From Chromatiales bacterium (GTDB lineage: Bacteria > Pseudomonadota > Gammaproteobacteria > UBA6429 > Thiohalophilaceae), in contig JALSSV010000092.1 of the NCBI GenBank assembly GCA_026984045.1, positions 1 to 33,494 of the forward strand: DNA of 33,494 bases, written 5' to 3'. Position 1 is the first letter of the stretch. Each line of letters opens with the position of its first letter. A program made the position numbers and the translations under genes. The notes under the pieces were generated by a model. The model was given only the letters and a program-made list of their open reading frames with translations, did not search any database and was not told the DNA's origin. Positions 24,659 through 32,401 of the stretch are shown here, in pieces.

Positions 24659-25335
24659 GGCTCGTCCTCCGGCACGGCCAGGCGGTTGAGCCGGTCGGTG
24701 TCGAGGGAGTCGATGCTCTCGCTGATGTGCAGGAAGAACACCCCGAACAATACCGCCGCCACCAGCACGTCGAAGGCCACGCCCAGTTCCACCACCAGGG
24801 GCATGCCATGGGTGGCGGCCACCGCGGCCAGGAACAGGCCGTTCTCCATCGACATGAAGCCGATGACCTGGGTCACCGCCTGTCGGCGGGTCACCATGAT
24901 GAGCAGGCCGAGCAATACCACGGCCAGGCTCAGGGAAATGATGTTGCGGGTCGCCAGCAGTTCCAACCGTTCGATGGGCACCACCACCCAGTAGCTGAAG
25001 ATCACCAGGGCCGCGCCGCCCATCAACACCAGCGCGGCATGGGGCAGGGTTTCCACATGCCGTTCCAGTTCCAGCTTCCGCACCTGCCGGTGCAGCATCC
25101 AGGGAATCAGTAACGCCTTGAGCAACAGGGTCAGGCCCGCGGAGATGAACAGGTGATGCGCACCGCTGGCGGCCACCAGGGCCGTGGCACCGGCCAGGAC
25201 CGCCCCCTGCCAGGCAAACACGTGGATCCCCGAGACCAGACGGGACTGGGCGAGCAGGGTGAACGAGAGGAACAGGATCAGGGCGGCGAGCACGAAGACC
25301 GCCTGTTCCAGCAGGGACAGCTGCACCAGGTTCAT
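24655..25335 (-). CDS. HyfE-like membrane subunit (NuoK-related)
   Basis: 226-residue protein with about six to seven helices. The C-terminal part, QVIGFMSMENGLFLAAVAA and ELGVAFDVLVAAVLFGVFF, matches the NuoK-like core with a membrane glutamate (in SMENG) used for proton transfer. Start ATG at 25335 (MNLVQLSLLEQAVFV) is fixed by an ATGA overlap with the preceding gene. The upstream in-frame extension over the NuoH-like gene is a shadow. It ends SESIDSLDTDRLNRLAVPEDEP in the cytoplasm. Confidence 0.9.
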   Translation of the reverse strand: MNLVQLSLLEQAVFVLAALILFLSFTLLAQSRLVSGIHVFAWQGAVLAGATALVAASGAHHLFISAGLTLLLKALLIPWMLHRQVRKLELERHVETLPHAALVLMGGAALVIFSYWVVVPIERLELLATRNIISLSLAVVLLGLLIMVTRRQAVTQVIGFMSMENGLFLAAVAATHGMPLVVELGVAFDVLVAAVLFGVFFLHISESIDSLDTDRLNRLAVPEDEP

Positions 25336-26285
25336 GCGCCGGCCTCCAGGATCACATTGCTCAACAAGCCCAGCAGGGCCAGGAGCAGGGCGAGATTGAG
25401 AAACGCCGGTGCCCGGAACAGGCGCATCTTGGCCAGCCCGGTCTCGGCCACGGCGAGGATCACGCCCAGCAGCAGCAACTTGCCGATCACGAACAGCAGG
25501 CCCGAGGCCAGAGCCGGGAGCGTAAGCTGGGTGCCGATGCCCCAGGGCAGGAAGACGTTGACAATGAGCACGCCATAGAGCATGAGTTTCAGCTGGGCGG
25601 CCCACTCCATCAGCGCCAGATGGCGGCCGCTGTATTCGAGGATCATGGCCTCGTGGATCATCGTCAGTTCCAGATGGGTGGTGGGATTGTCGATGGGGAT
25701 CCGCCCGGTTTCGGCCACGGCCACCAGTACCAAGCCCATCAGGGCAAACAGGTAGGACGGCCGCAGGATCAGTCCCGAGGCCAGTTGGTGATCGATAACG
25801 CTGGCCAGGTTGGTACTGTGCGCGGTCATCGCCAGCGTGAAAACGGCCAGCAACATGGCCGGTTCGGCCAGGGCGGAGATCAACATCTCCCGCGAGGACC
25901 CCATGCCCCCGAAGGCCGTGCCCACATCCATGCCCGCCAGGGCGAGGAAGAAACGGCCCAGGGCGAGAAAACCCACCAGGACGATGACATCGGCCACCGC
26001 GGCCGATGGCAGGCGCACCGTGATCAGGGGCACCACGGTACAGGCCAGCAGCGTGCTGGCGAAGACGATGTAGGGCGCAGCCCGAAACACACCGGAAGCG
26101 GTGTGGGCAACCAGCGTCTCCTTGCCGAAGAGCTTGTAGAGATCCCGGTAGGGCTGGCTCCAGGCCGCCCCCCGGCGGTTCTGCAGACGGGCCTTGACCC
26201 GTCGCACCCAGGCCACCAGCAGGGGCGCACCCAGCAGGAACAGGACGCTCTGCAGGAGCACCAGCAACCAGGCATTGGCGGTCAT
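25332..26285 (-). CDS. HyfC-like membrane subunit (NuoH family)
   Basis: 317-residue NuoH/HyfC homologue that anchors the peripheral arm and forms part of the quinone/proton channel in relatives. The signatures are SQPYRDLYKLFGKETLV (43-59), FGGMGSSREMLISALAEPAM (125-144) and ETGRIPIDNPTTHLELTMIH (192-211), followed by EAMILEYSGR. About eight helices. The start is taken at ATG 26285, which overlaps the HyfB-like stop as ATGA, rather than at the in-frame ATGs at 26297 or 26327 inside the previous gene. Confidence 0.92.
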   Translation of the reverse strand: MTANAWLLVLLQSVLFLLGAPLLVAWVRRVKARLQNRRGAAWSQPYRDLYKLFGKETLVAHTASGVFRAAPYIVFASTLLACTVVPLITVRLPSAAVADVIVLVGFLALGRFFLALAGMDVGTAFGGMGSSREMLISALAEPAMLLAVFTLAMTAHSTNLASVIDHQLASGLILRPSYLFALMGLVLVAVAETGRIPIDNPTTHLELTMIHEAMILEYSGRHLALMEWAAQLKLMLYGVLIVNVFLPWGIGTQLTLPALASGLLFVIGKLLLLGVILAVAETGLAKMRLFRAPAFLNLALLLALLGLLSNVILEAGA

Positions 26286-28297
26286 GAGATCAGCCATAGC
26301 AATACCAGCAGGGTTCCGAGCGACCAACCCAGATAGACACGGACGTTCCCCCTTTGCAGACGGGTGACCCGGCGGGAGAGCGCCTGGATTCGCTGGGCCA
26401 CCGGAACATAGAACAGCTCCCAGGCCCGATCGCCCACATGCAACTGGTGACGCATGCCACCGGCTTCGCGCTCCACCTTTTCATCCACATGGAACAGCAG
26501 GCCGAACACCCGCCGGATCGGCTGGGCGAAGGCCGTGGCGGTATATTGCATGCGCGCCGTGGGCAGACCGTCGGTGAAGCCGCAATCCCAGGGATCACAA
26601 CGCCGAACCTGGCGAACCCGCCCACGACGCAGCACCAGAGCGCTGAGCCACCACAGGAGCACCAGGGCCAGCAGGACGATGGGCGCCGAGTAGCTGGCCA
26701 TCTCGGGGGCCACCGGCGTGAGCCACAACCAGCCATGCGCCGTGGCGGCGCTCAGGCCCCGGCCAAGCAGCTGTTCCGGCACGGCGTTCAGCCACTGCAG
26801 CAGGGAGGTGGGAAAGATCCCCGCCAACAGGCACAGCAGGGCCAGAAACCCCTGGGCGGAGCGCATGCCGAAGGTGACCGGGCGCGCCCGGCGCACCCGC
26901 CGCGAACGGGCCTGTCCCAGGAAGGCCACGCCATAGACCTTGACGAAACAGGCGGCCGCCAAGGCCCCGGTGAGCGCCAGCATGGCGGCGGCCACGGGGA
27001 TCAGGCTGCGCAGCACGCCACCACTCAACTGCCAGGATTGCAGCGCGGTCTGGAAGGTCAGCCACTCGGAGACGAAACCATTGAAGGGGGGCAGCGCAGA
27101 AATGCTGATGCAGCCGATCAGGAAGTAGAAGCCGGTCCAGGGCATGCGCCGCAACAGTCCGCCCATGCGCTCCAGATCGCGCTCGTGGGTGGCGTGCAGA
27201 ATGGCCCCTGCGCCAAGGAACAGCAGGCTCTTGAACAGGGCATGGTTGAGGGTGTGATAGAGAGCGGCGATCAGGCCCAGTACGCCGGCCACCGGATGAC
27301 CGGTGGCCAGAAAGATCAGCCCCAGGCCCAGACCGATGAAGATGATGCCGATGTTCTCCACCGAGTGGTAGGCCAACAGGCGCTTGAGATCGTGTTGCAT
27401 GAGGGCATACAGCACCCCCATCAGGGCCGAGATGCTGCCGATGATCAGCACCACCACGCCCCATTGCCACTGGATCTGGCCGATCAGATCGAAGGTGAAG
27501 CGGATGAAGCCATACACGGCCACCTTGAGCATCACCCCGGACATCAGGGCGGAGATGTGCGAGGGGGCGGCGGGGTGCGCCTCGGGCAGCCAGGCATGCA
27601 TGGGCACCAGGCCCGCCTTCATGCCGAACCCCACGAAGGCCAGCCCGAAGGCCACGCTCGCCCACAGGGGGGACAGGGCGGCGCCGCGCATGGCCTCGAA
27701 GGCGAAACCGCCACCGAATGCCGCCAGTACGCCGTAACCCAGCAGAATGGACAGGGCGCCGATATGCGCCATCAACAGATAAAGGAATGCCGCCCGGCGG
27801 TTGGCCGCCTGTTCATGCTGGTAGACCACCAGGAAATAGGAACTCAGCGACATGAGCTCCCAGGCCACCATGAACAGGAAGGCGTCGTCGGCCAGGACCA
27901 CGAGCAACATCCCGGCCACGAACAGGCCGGTGAAGGCGCCCAGCACCGAGAGGGGATCCTGCCCGTGTTCGAAATCGCGCACGTAACCCGGACCATAGAC
28001 GGCCACGGCCAGCACGACCACGCCCACCACCATGAGGAAGAAGCCGGCCAGGGCATCGAGGCGCACGTGCCAGGGCAGCCAGGGCAACCCCAGCGGCAGT
28101 TCCCCCCCGGCCGGGGCGGACGCCAGCGCAGTGAGACCGGCTGCCACGGCCGCCGCGCCAGACGCGCCCAGCAACAGGAACATCAACCCCTTGGCGCCCG
28201 GCAGCCGACCCGTCGCCAGCGCCCCCACGGCCGAACCGAGGGCAGCGAGGACCGCCACATAGGCCAGAATCAGAGACAGGGGAAGTGTCGGGTTCAA
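26282..28297 (-). CDS. HyfB-like antiporter-type membrane subunit (NuoL family)
   Basis: 671-residue proton-conducting subunit with about 16 helices. The TM5-type glutamate is in MVAWELMSLSSYFLV (Glu147), the discontinuous helix with its lysine is GMKAGLVPMHAWLPEAHP (225-242), and LKRLLAYHSVENIGIIF and HALFKSLLFLGAGA carry further conserved charged residues. The C-terminal 100 residues have the extra helices and cysteine-containing CDPWDCGF seen in HyfB/HycC. The proposed start is TTG at 28297 (AAGGG about 12 bases upstream); no ATG exists before residue 39. The upstream XRE gene ends 6 bases before it. Confidence 0.92.
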   Translation of the reverse strand: MNPTLPLSLILAYVAVLAALGSAVGALATGRLPGAKGLMFLLLGASGAAAVAAGLTALASAPAGGELPLGLPWLPWHVRLDALAGFFLMVVGVVVLAVAVYGPGYVRDFEHGQDPLSVLGAFTGLFVAGMLLVVLADDAFLFMVAWELMSLSSYFLVVYQHEQAANRRAAFLYLLMAHIGALSILLGYGVLAAFGGGFAFEAMRGAALSPLWASVAFGLAFVGFGMKAGLVPMHAWLPEAHPAAPSHISALMSGVMLKVAVYGFIRFTFDLIGQIQWQWGVVVLIIGSISALMGVLYALMQHDLKRLLAYHSVENIGIIFIGLGLGLIFLATGHPVAGVLGLIAALYHTLNHALFKSLLFLGAGAILHATHERDLERMGGLLRRMPWTGFYFLIGCISISALPPFNGFVSEWLTFQTALQSWQLSGGVLRSLIPVAAAMLALTGALAAACFVKVYGVAFLGQARSRRVRRARPVTFGMRSAQGFLALLCLLAGIFPTSLLQWLNAVPEQLLGRGLSAATAHGWLWLTPVAPEMASYSAPIVLLALVLLWWLSALVLRRGRVRQVRRCDPWDCGFTDGLPTARMQYTATAFAQPIRRVFGLLFHVDEKVEREAGGMRHQLHVGDRAWELFYVPVAQRIQALSRRVTRLQRGNVRVYLGWSLGTLLVLLWLIS

Positions 28298-28303
28298 TTC
28301 GCG

Positions 28304-28549
28304 TCAGCCCTTCAGTCGGACACCACGGCCGCCGCCGGTACTGGCGGCCCCTTCGGCAATCAGTTCGATCCCGGCCCGTTCCAGGGTATCCACCACCTTG
28401 ACCAGGGAATCGACATTGCCACGCACATTGCCTTCACTGGCCTCCATCCGCTGGATGGTAGGCAGGGACAGCCCCGCCTCCCGGGCCAACCGGGCCTGAT
28501 CCCAGCCCAGCAGGGCACGAGCGGCTTTCATCTGGGCAGCGGTAATCAT
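28304..28549 (-). CDS. Small XRE-type helix-turn-helix regulator
   Basis: 81 residues, almost all one HTH domain: MKAARALLGWDQARLAREAG and LSLPTIQRMEASEG form the DNA-binding helices, followed by a short helix (VDSLVKVVDTLERAGIEL) and a Gly-rich tail. Single-domain XRE proteins of this kind are often autorepressors. It is first in the operon, 6 bases before the HyfB-like gene, and its leader has duplicated dyads, so it probably controls the complex and itself. ATG at 28549 has GGAGC 7 bases upstream. The signal sensed is unknown. Confidence 0.9.
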   Translation of the reverse strand: MITAAQMKAARALLGWDQARLAREAGLSLPTIQRMEASEGNVRGNVDSLVKVVDTLERAGIELIAEGAASTGGGRGVRLKG

Positions 28550-28616
28550 GGGTTCGCTCCGAGGGAATGGTTCCCAGGGTTCGCTCCGAGGGAATGGTTC
28601 CCAGGGTTCACTCCGA
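28550..28616. repeat. 27-bp tandem repeats in the leader of the XRE-Ehr operon
   Basis: Two identical 27-base units (28550-28576, 28577-28603) and a partial third (28604-28616). Each full unit contains, on the minus strand, the dyad GGGAACCATTCCC and the ribosome-site-like GGAGCGAACCC. The block lies between the promoter and the start codon, so a duplicated operator or translation-control element is possible. Confidence 0.8.
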
Positions 28617-28677
28617 TTCGTCTCGTGGCTTTACTGGCCGTCCGGGGCGGTTACGGATTTAGCAGATGTAGCAATTG

Positions 28678-28706
28678 ATTATATTACATCATGATTGATA
28701 TGTAAA
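28678..28706 (-). promoter_or_regulatory. Sigma70 promoter of the XRE-Ehr operon
   Basis: TTTACA (28701-28706, five of six -35 bases), a 17-base spacer and a perfect TATAAT (28678-28683) on the minus strand, in an A/T-rich island. The spacer holds the palindrome ATCATGAT and the wider TTACAT-N10-ATGTAA dyad, which could be a repressor site. The start codon is about 120 bases downstream. Confidence 0.8.
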
Positions 28707-28964
28707 ACATCAGTTCAGAGAGAGCGCACATGAATATTGCGATATGTTCTCACAACCCCTTCGACCGGTTCCAAATGCACCATTGTCCCCACCGGCGGGA
28801 TGAGGTTCGCCTTTTTTCGCATCCTCGCAGAATCTGATTTTCTCCCGCCGGCTCGAGCGAGATGCCGTCGATTCGCGTCTTGCTTGCCCGTTTTCCTTCC
28901 GCTTGTACCGCGATCCCGGCCGCATGGCCGTTACCGCCTGCCTGTGTCCGTCTTCCCGGGCGGA
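28707..28964. other. Non-coding stretch before the MOSC gene
   Basis: Between the divergent XRE-operon promoter and the MOSC gene I see no convincing gene or RNA. Open frames here lack ribosome sites and recognisable protein sequence. The region presumably holds upstream elements of the two divergent transcripts. Confidence 0.5.
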
Positions 28965-28988
28965 TGCATCGTGATACACTGCGATGCA
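28965..28988 (+). promoter_or_regulatory. Dyad TGCATCG-N10-CGATGCA over a possible -10 of the MOSC gene
   Basis: Perfect 7-base inverted repeat. The 10-base centre contains TGATACACT, an extended -10-like sequence (TACACT at 28975-28980), 40 bases before the MOSC start. A matching -35 is not evident. Confidence 0.35.
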
Positions 28989-29019
28989 GAGCTGTCTTCT
29001 CTGACACCCTTTTCACCGC

Positions 29020-29844
29020 ATGAAACTCGCCTCCATCCATATCTACCCCGTCAAGTCCACCCGGGCCATCGATCTGCCGGCCAGCGAGGTGCTGCCCCGG
29101 GGCCTGCCCGGGGATCGACGCTGGATGCTGGTGGAAGAAAACGGCCGTTTTCTTACCGCCCGCCAGCATCCCCGCCTGGCCATGGTAGAGACCGCCTTCG
29201 ACGGCGACGTGCTGCGGGTGCGGGCCCCGGACATGCCGGAGCTGACCCTGCCCCTGCAGCCCTCCTCGCCCCGAATGCGCCGCGTGCAGATCTGGAACGA
29301 CAGTCTGGAGGCGGTGCTGGCCGGCCCGGCGGCCGATGCGTGGTTCAGTCGGTGGCTGAACAAGCCCGTGCAACTGGTGCAGATGACTGACGACATCCAC
29401 CGCGGGGTGGATCCCGACTATGGCCAGTCCGGTGACGAGGTGAGTTTTGCCGACGGCTTTCCCCTGCTGCTCATCGGCGAGGGTTCGCTGGCCGATCTCA
29501 ATGCCCGCCTGGCCTCGCCGGTGCCCATGCGCCGCTTCCGTCCCAACGTGGTGATCGCGGGCAGCGAGCCCTACGCGGAGGATACCTGGACGCGGTTGCG
29601 GATCGGCGAGGTGGAATTCGAAGGGGTGAAGAACTGTTCGCGCTGCGTGTTCACCACCATCGATCCCGACACCGGCACCAAGTCGCCCGATGGCGAACCG
29701 CTGCGGACCCTGCAGACCTACCGTCTGGGCGAAGGCGGGATCTACTTCGGGCAGAATCTCATCCCCCGCAGCAGTGGCACCATCCGGGTGGGAGACGAGG
29801 TGGAGATCCTCGAGGTGCGGCCGGAGCGGGCGAAGGTACGGTGA
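29020..29844 (+). CDS. MOSC-domain protein (YcbX/mARC-like)
   Basis: 274-residue protein with an N-terminal MOSC beta-barrel (MKLASIHIYPVKSTRAIDLP) and a C-terminal MOSC domain that in relatives binds the molybdenum cofactor; such enzymes reduce N-hydroxylated compounds. SFADGFPLLLIGEGSLADLN (142-161), RFRPNVVIAG (172-181) and NCSRCVFTTIDPDTG (205-219) are visible; one of Cys206 and Cys209 should ligate Mo. There is no ferredoxin domain, unlike E. coli YcbX, so an external electron donor is needed. The start ATG 29020 begins the conserved barrel but has no good ribosome site. It is convergent with the AI-2E transporter gene. Confidence 0.88.
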   Translation: MKLASIHIYPVKSTRAIDLPASEVLPRGLPGDRRWMLVEENGRFLTARQHPRLAMVETAFDGDVLRVRAPDMPELTLPLQPSSPRMRRVQIWNDSLEAVLAGPAADAWFSRWLNKPVQLVQMTDDIHRGVDPDYGQSGDEVSFADGFPLLLIGEGSLADLNARLASPVPMRRFRPNVVIAGSEPYAEDTWTRLRIGEVEFEGVKNCSRCVFTTIDPDTGTKSPDGEPLRTLQTYRLGEGGIYFGQNLIPRSSGTIRVGDEVEILEVRPERAKVR

Positions 29845-29848
29845 GTGG

Positions 29849-29871
29849 CCCTCTCCCCGAAGGGGAGAGGG
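29849..29871. terminator. Hairpin between convergent MOSC and AI-2E transporter genes
   Basis: CCCTCTCCCC and GGGGAGAGGG pair over 10 bases around a GAA loop, five bases after the MOSC stop. A second dyad, CCAATCGTC/GACGATTGG (29882-29890, 29907-29915), overlaps the stop of the opposite gene. Neither has a clear T-run. Confidence 0.55.
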
Positions 29872-29899
29872 GCGCTGTGTTCCAATCGTCAACAGACGG

Positions 29900-30979
29900 C
29901 TAAGACGACGATTGGCAGGGCGCCGAGCGGCTCCTGTCGGCGACGGGCCAGGCGCAGAGGACGGCATTGACGAGGGTGGCCAGGGGGATGGCGAAGAACA
30001 CGCCCCAGAAACCCCATAGCCCGCCGAAGAACAGCACGCTGACGATGATCGCCACCGGGTGCAGGTTGACCACCTCCGAGAACAGCAGGGGCACCAGTAC
30101 GTTGCCGTCCAGGGCCTGGATGATGCCGTAGACGATCATCACCACCGCGAAATCGCTGCCCCAGCCGAACTGGAAATAGGCCACGAAGGCCACGGGCACG
30201 GTGACCACCGCCGCACCGATGTAGGGCACCAGCACCGAGACCCCCACCAGCACCGCCAGCAGGATGGCGTACTTGAGGCCGAGGATGGCGAAGGCCAACC
30301 AGGTGGCGGTGCCAACGATGAAAATTTCCCAGAACTTGCCGCGCACGTAATTGCCGAGTTGCTGATCCATTTCCTGCCACACGCTGCTGGCGAGACTGCG
30401 CTCTTCGGGCAGAAAGGCGGTGAGCCAGGCCAGGATGCGCGCCTTGTCCTTGAGAAAGAAGAACACCAGCAGGGGCACCAGAATCAGATAGATCAGCAGG
30501 GTGATGAAGCCGGGGATGGACGCCAGGGACAGGGTCAGGATCCGTTGGCCGGCGGTGGCGATCTCCTTTTGCAAGAGTGCCATGATCTCCTGCACCTGCT
30601 GTTCACTGATGAAGCTGTAGGTCTGGTGCAATTGCAGCAGTTTTTCCTGGGCCACGGCCAGGTGATGGGGCACTTCACGCAGGAACTGGGTGATCTGTAC
30701 GGACAGCAGCGGAATCACGCCGAAGAGCAGGAAGATCATGAAGGCGCTGAACAGCCCGAACACCAGGATCACCGCCCGCAGGCGTCGCACCCCGTGGCGC
30801 TCGAAGTAACGCACAACCCCTTCAAGCAGATAGGCGATGACCATCGCCGCCAGCACCGGCGCCAGCATGTGGCCGAAGGTGAGCACGATACCGAAGCCGA
30901 TCACCAGGATCAGCAACAGCAATACCGCCTGGGGATCGGAGAAGTAGCGCCGGAACCAGGCTCTGAGGATCTCAAGCAC
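29900..30979 (-). CDS. AI-2E family (PerM-like) membrane transporter
   Basis: 359-residue membrane protein with about eight helices. It begins in the typical way (hydrophobic helix LLLLILVIGFGIVLTF, then MLAPVLAAMVIAYLLEGVV), has the amphipathic cytoplasmic/periplasmic middle (about 90-160) and the conserved C-terminal portion VSVLVPYIGAAVVTVPVA plus DGNVLVPLLFSEVVNLHPVA. Members have been linked to export of AI-2 or other solutes or to ion transport, so the substrate is open. The start is GTG at 30979 with AGGAGG 9 bases upstream, overlapping the preceding small gene by 8 bases. Confidence 0.9.
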   Translation of the reverse strand: MLEILRAWFRRYFSDPQAVLLLLILVIGFGIVLTFGHMLAPVLAAMVIAYLLEGVVRYFERHGVRRLRAVILVFGLFSAFMIFLLFGVIPLLSVQITQFLREVPHHLAVAQEKLLQLHQTYSFISEQQVQEIMALLQKEIATAGQRILTLSLASIPGFITLLIYLILVPLLVFFFLKDKARILAWLTAFLPEERSLASSVWQEMDQQLGNYVRGKFWEIFIVGTATWLAFAILGLKYAILLAVLVGVSVLVPYIGAAVVTVPVAFVAYFQFGWGSDFAVVMIVYGIIQALDGNVLVPLLFSEVVNLHPVAIIVSVLFFGGLWGFWGVFFAIPLATLVNAVLCAWPVADRSRSAPCQSSS

Positions 30980-31334
30980 CGGCGGCGTCCTCCTGGCACT
31001 GCAGACGGTACTGTTCGGCGAACAGGGCCTCCAGCTCGTCGATCACCTCGCGGGCGTCACGCCCCTGCATCAGGTGCTGCGCCACCAGCCCGGAGGTGGC
31101 ATTGAGCATGCGATCCTTGTCGAGCATGGGATAGGTCTTGCCGAGCCGACGCACGGCGGCGATCACCGACTCCTCGGCCGGGCGGGGAATGTCGAGGGGC
31201 GTGGCGGGAACCTCGGCCTGCCGGGCATGGCGTCCGGCCAGGAAGGCGGCAAATTCCAGCAGCAGGTCGGCCTGCGCGTCAGGCAGGCACCGAAAATGCT
31301 CGAGCAGTTGCCGTTCCCGTTTCTTCAACTGCAC
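30972..31334 (-). CDS. Conserved-looking hypothetical protein, 120 aa
   Basis: Not recognised with confidence. It is soluble, helical and charged. The N-terminal part (RERQLLEHFRCLPDAQADLL, then LEFAAFLAGRH) resembles short regulatory or antitoxin-like helices, followed by a Pro-rich linker and a helical C-terminus (VIDELEALFAEQYRLQCQE). The start is GTG at 31334. It lies 9 bases after the LysR gene and overlaps the transporter start by 8 bases, so it is part of that operon. The tight packing and even codon use argue for a real gene. Confidence 0.75.
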   Translation of the reverse strand: MQLKKRERQLLEHFRCLPDAQADLLLEFAAFLAGRHARQAEVPATPLDIPRPAEESVIAAVRRLGKTYPMLDKDRMLNATSGLVAQHLMQGRDAREVIDELEALFAEQYRLQCQEDAAGA

Positions 31335-31343
31335 GGCCCTCGT

Positions 31344-32258
31344 TCAGCCAAGGGGACCGTCCTGGTGGGACTGGCAGTAGCTGCGGGCGAAGTTGAGCAG
31401 CTCGTCCATGGCCCGCACCCGGAACTTCTGTTTCTGGTGGACGAAGGAGAAGGGCCGATCGATGGGCGGATCGAGCTGCACCGCCGCCAGGGTCCCCAGC
31501 CTGAGTTCCTTCTGGATGGTGGCGCTGGAGAGCACCGAAACGCCCATGCCGGCCTCCACGGCGCCCTTGATGGCTTCCAGGCTGCCCAGCTCCATGGCCA
31601 GGTTCATGCCCGTGGCCGGCACGCCGGCGCGTTGCAGGCTTTCGAGAATCACCTCGCGGGTGCCCGAACCCTCCTCGCGGCAGATGAAGGGAAAGTCGCA
31701 GATCCGGCTGATGGGCACGGCCTCCTCGCCGGCCAGTTCGTGACCGGGCGGCACGATCAGCACCAGGTGATCCATGCGGCACTGTTCCACCACCAGATTC
31801 TTGTTGTTCACCGGCGCCTCGACCACCCCCAGATCGATGGTGTTGTTCTCCACCATGGAGACGATGCCGTCGGTGTTGGCCACCTTCAGGCGGATGATGA
31901 TCTCCGGATACTTCTGCTTGAAGTCGCCGAGCAGGGCCGGGAGCATGTATTCGGCGATGGTGGTGCTGGCCCCCAGCATCAACACGCCGCTGACATCGCC
32001 GGTCAGCTCGCGCACCGCGTTGTCCATCTGGGCATAGAGATCGAAGATCTGATTGGCGTATTCGTAGACCCGCTCGCCGGCCTCGGTGAGGCTGATCCGA
32101 TTGTGGGTGCGATCGAACAGGCGGGTGTTGAACTGCTCCTCGAGCTGGCGGACCTGGAAGGTCACCGCCGGCTGGGTCATGTGCAGCTCTTCGGCGGCCT
32201 TGGTGAAACTGAGCAGGCGGGCCACCGTCTGGAAGACCTGCAGGCGTCGATCGGACAT
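31344..32258 (-). CDS. LysR-family transcriptional regulator
   Basis: 304 residues: an N-terminal winged HTH (LQVFQTVARLLSFTKAAEEL and HMTQPAVTFQVRQLEEQF, residues 6-45), a linker helix (LTEAGERVYEYANQIFDLYAQ), and a two-lobe periplasmic-binding-type effector domain (about 90-295, with GVLMLGASTTIAEYMLP). It looks closest to the CbbR/CysL-like branch by eye, which often controls carbon fixation or sulfur metabolism; that is a guess. ATG at 32258 has GAGGGG about 5 bases upstream. It heads an operon with the small hypothetical and the AI-2E transporter. Confidence 0.9.
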   Translation of the reverse strand: MSDRRLQVFQTVARLLSFTKAAEELHMTQPAVTFQVRQLEEQFNTRLFDRTHNRISLTEAGERVYEYANQIFDLYAQMDNAVRELTGDVSGVLMLGASTTIAEYMLPALLGDFKQKYPEIIIRLKVANTDGIVSMVENNTIDLGVVEAPVNNKNLVVEQCRMDHLVLIVPPGHELAGEEAVPISRICDFPFICREEGSGTREVILESLQRAGVPATGMNLAMELGSLEAIKGAVEAGMGVSVLSSATIQKELRLGTLAAVQLDPPIDRPFSFVHQKQKFRVRAMDELLNFARSYCQSHQDGPLG

Positions 32259-32327
32259 CTTTCCCCTCTCCGGCCGCGCGGGCGGCCGTGCTTGGCAAGT
32301 TCATGGGTTGACGGGAGAAACCGGGGA

Positions 32328-32356
32328 ATCATACCAATTCCGATCGGAAACATAAA
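32328..32356 (-). promoter_or_regulatory. Possible LysR-gene promoter with palindromic operator
   Basis: On the minus strand TTTATG (32351-32356), a 17-base spacer and TATGAT (32328-32333) preceded by TGG form an extended -10 promoter. The spacer contains the 12-base palindrome TTCCGATCGGAA (32338-32349), a plausible autoregulatory site for the LysR protein. Confidence 0.45.
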
Positions 32357-32368
32357 CGGATTTTATGA

Positions 32369-32389
32369 CCCGGCGCCGTTGGCGCCGGG
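32369..32389 (-). terminator. Hairpin after the second RND gene
   Basis: CCCGGCGCC and GGCGCCGGG form a 9-base stem with a GTT loop, 13 bases beyond the RND stop. On the minus strand it is followed by TCATAAAATCC and not a T-run, so termination is possible but unproven. Confidence 0.45.
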
Positions 32390-32401
32390 CCACAGGACCG
32401 C

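Noticed and set aside
21603-24809. A 1068-codon frame joining the large subunit to upstream sequence
   Set aside because: The first half is the wrong frame of the HyfF-like gene; the true start at 23189 is fixed by the ATGA overlap.
21073-28297. A functional [NiFe] hydrogenase-4 or formate hydrogenlyase
   Set aside because: Three of four Ni ligands are serine, polyferredoxin subunits and formate dehydrogenase genes are missing, and no maturation genes are in the window.
28550-28616. Possible CRISPR array
   Set aside because: Units are directly adjacent with no spacers, fewer than three copies, and no cas genes nearby.
26354-28678. A 774-codon plus-strand frame opposite the HyfB-like gene
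   Set aside because: Same kind of antisense shadow; it also reads through the tandem repeats and the XRE promoter region.
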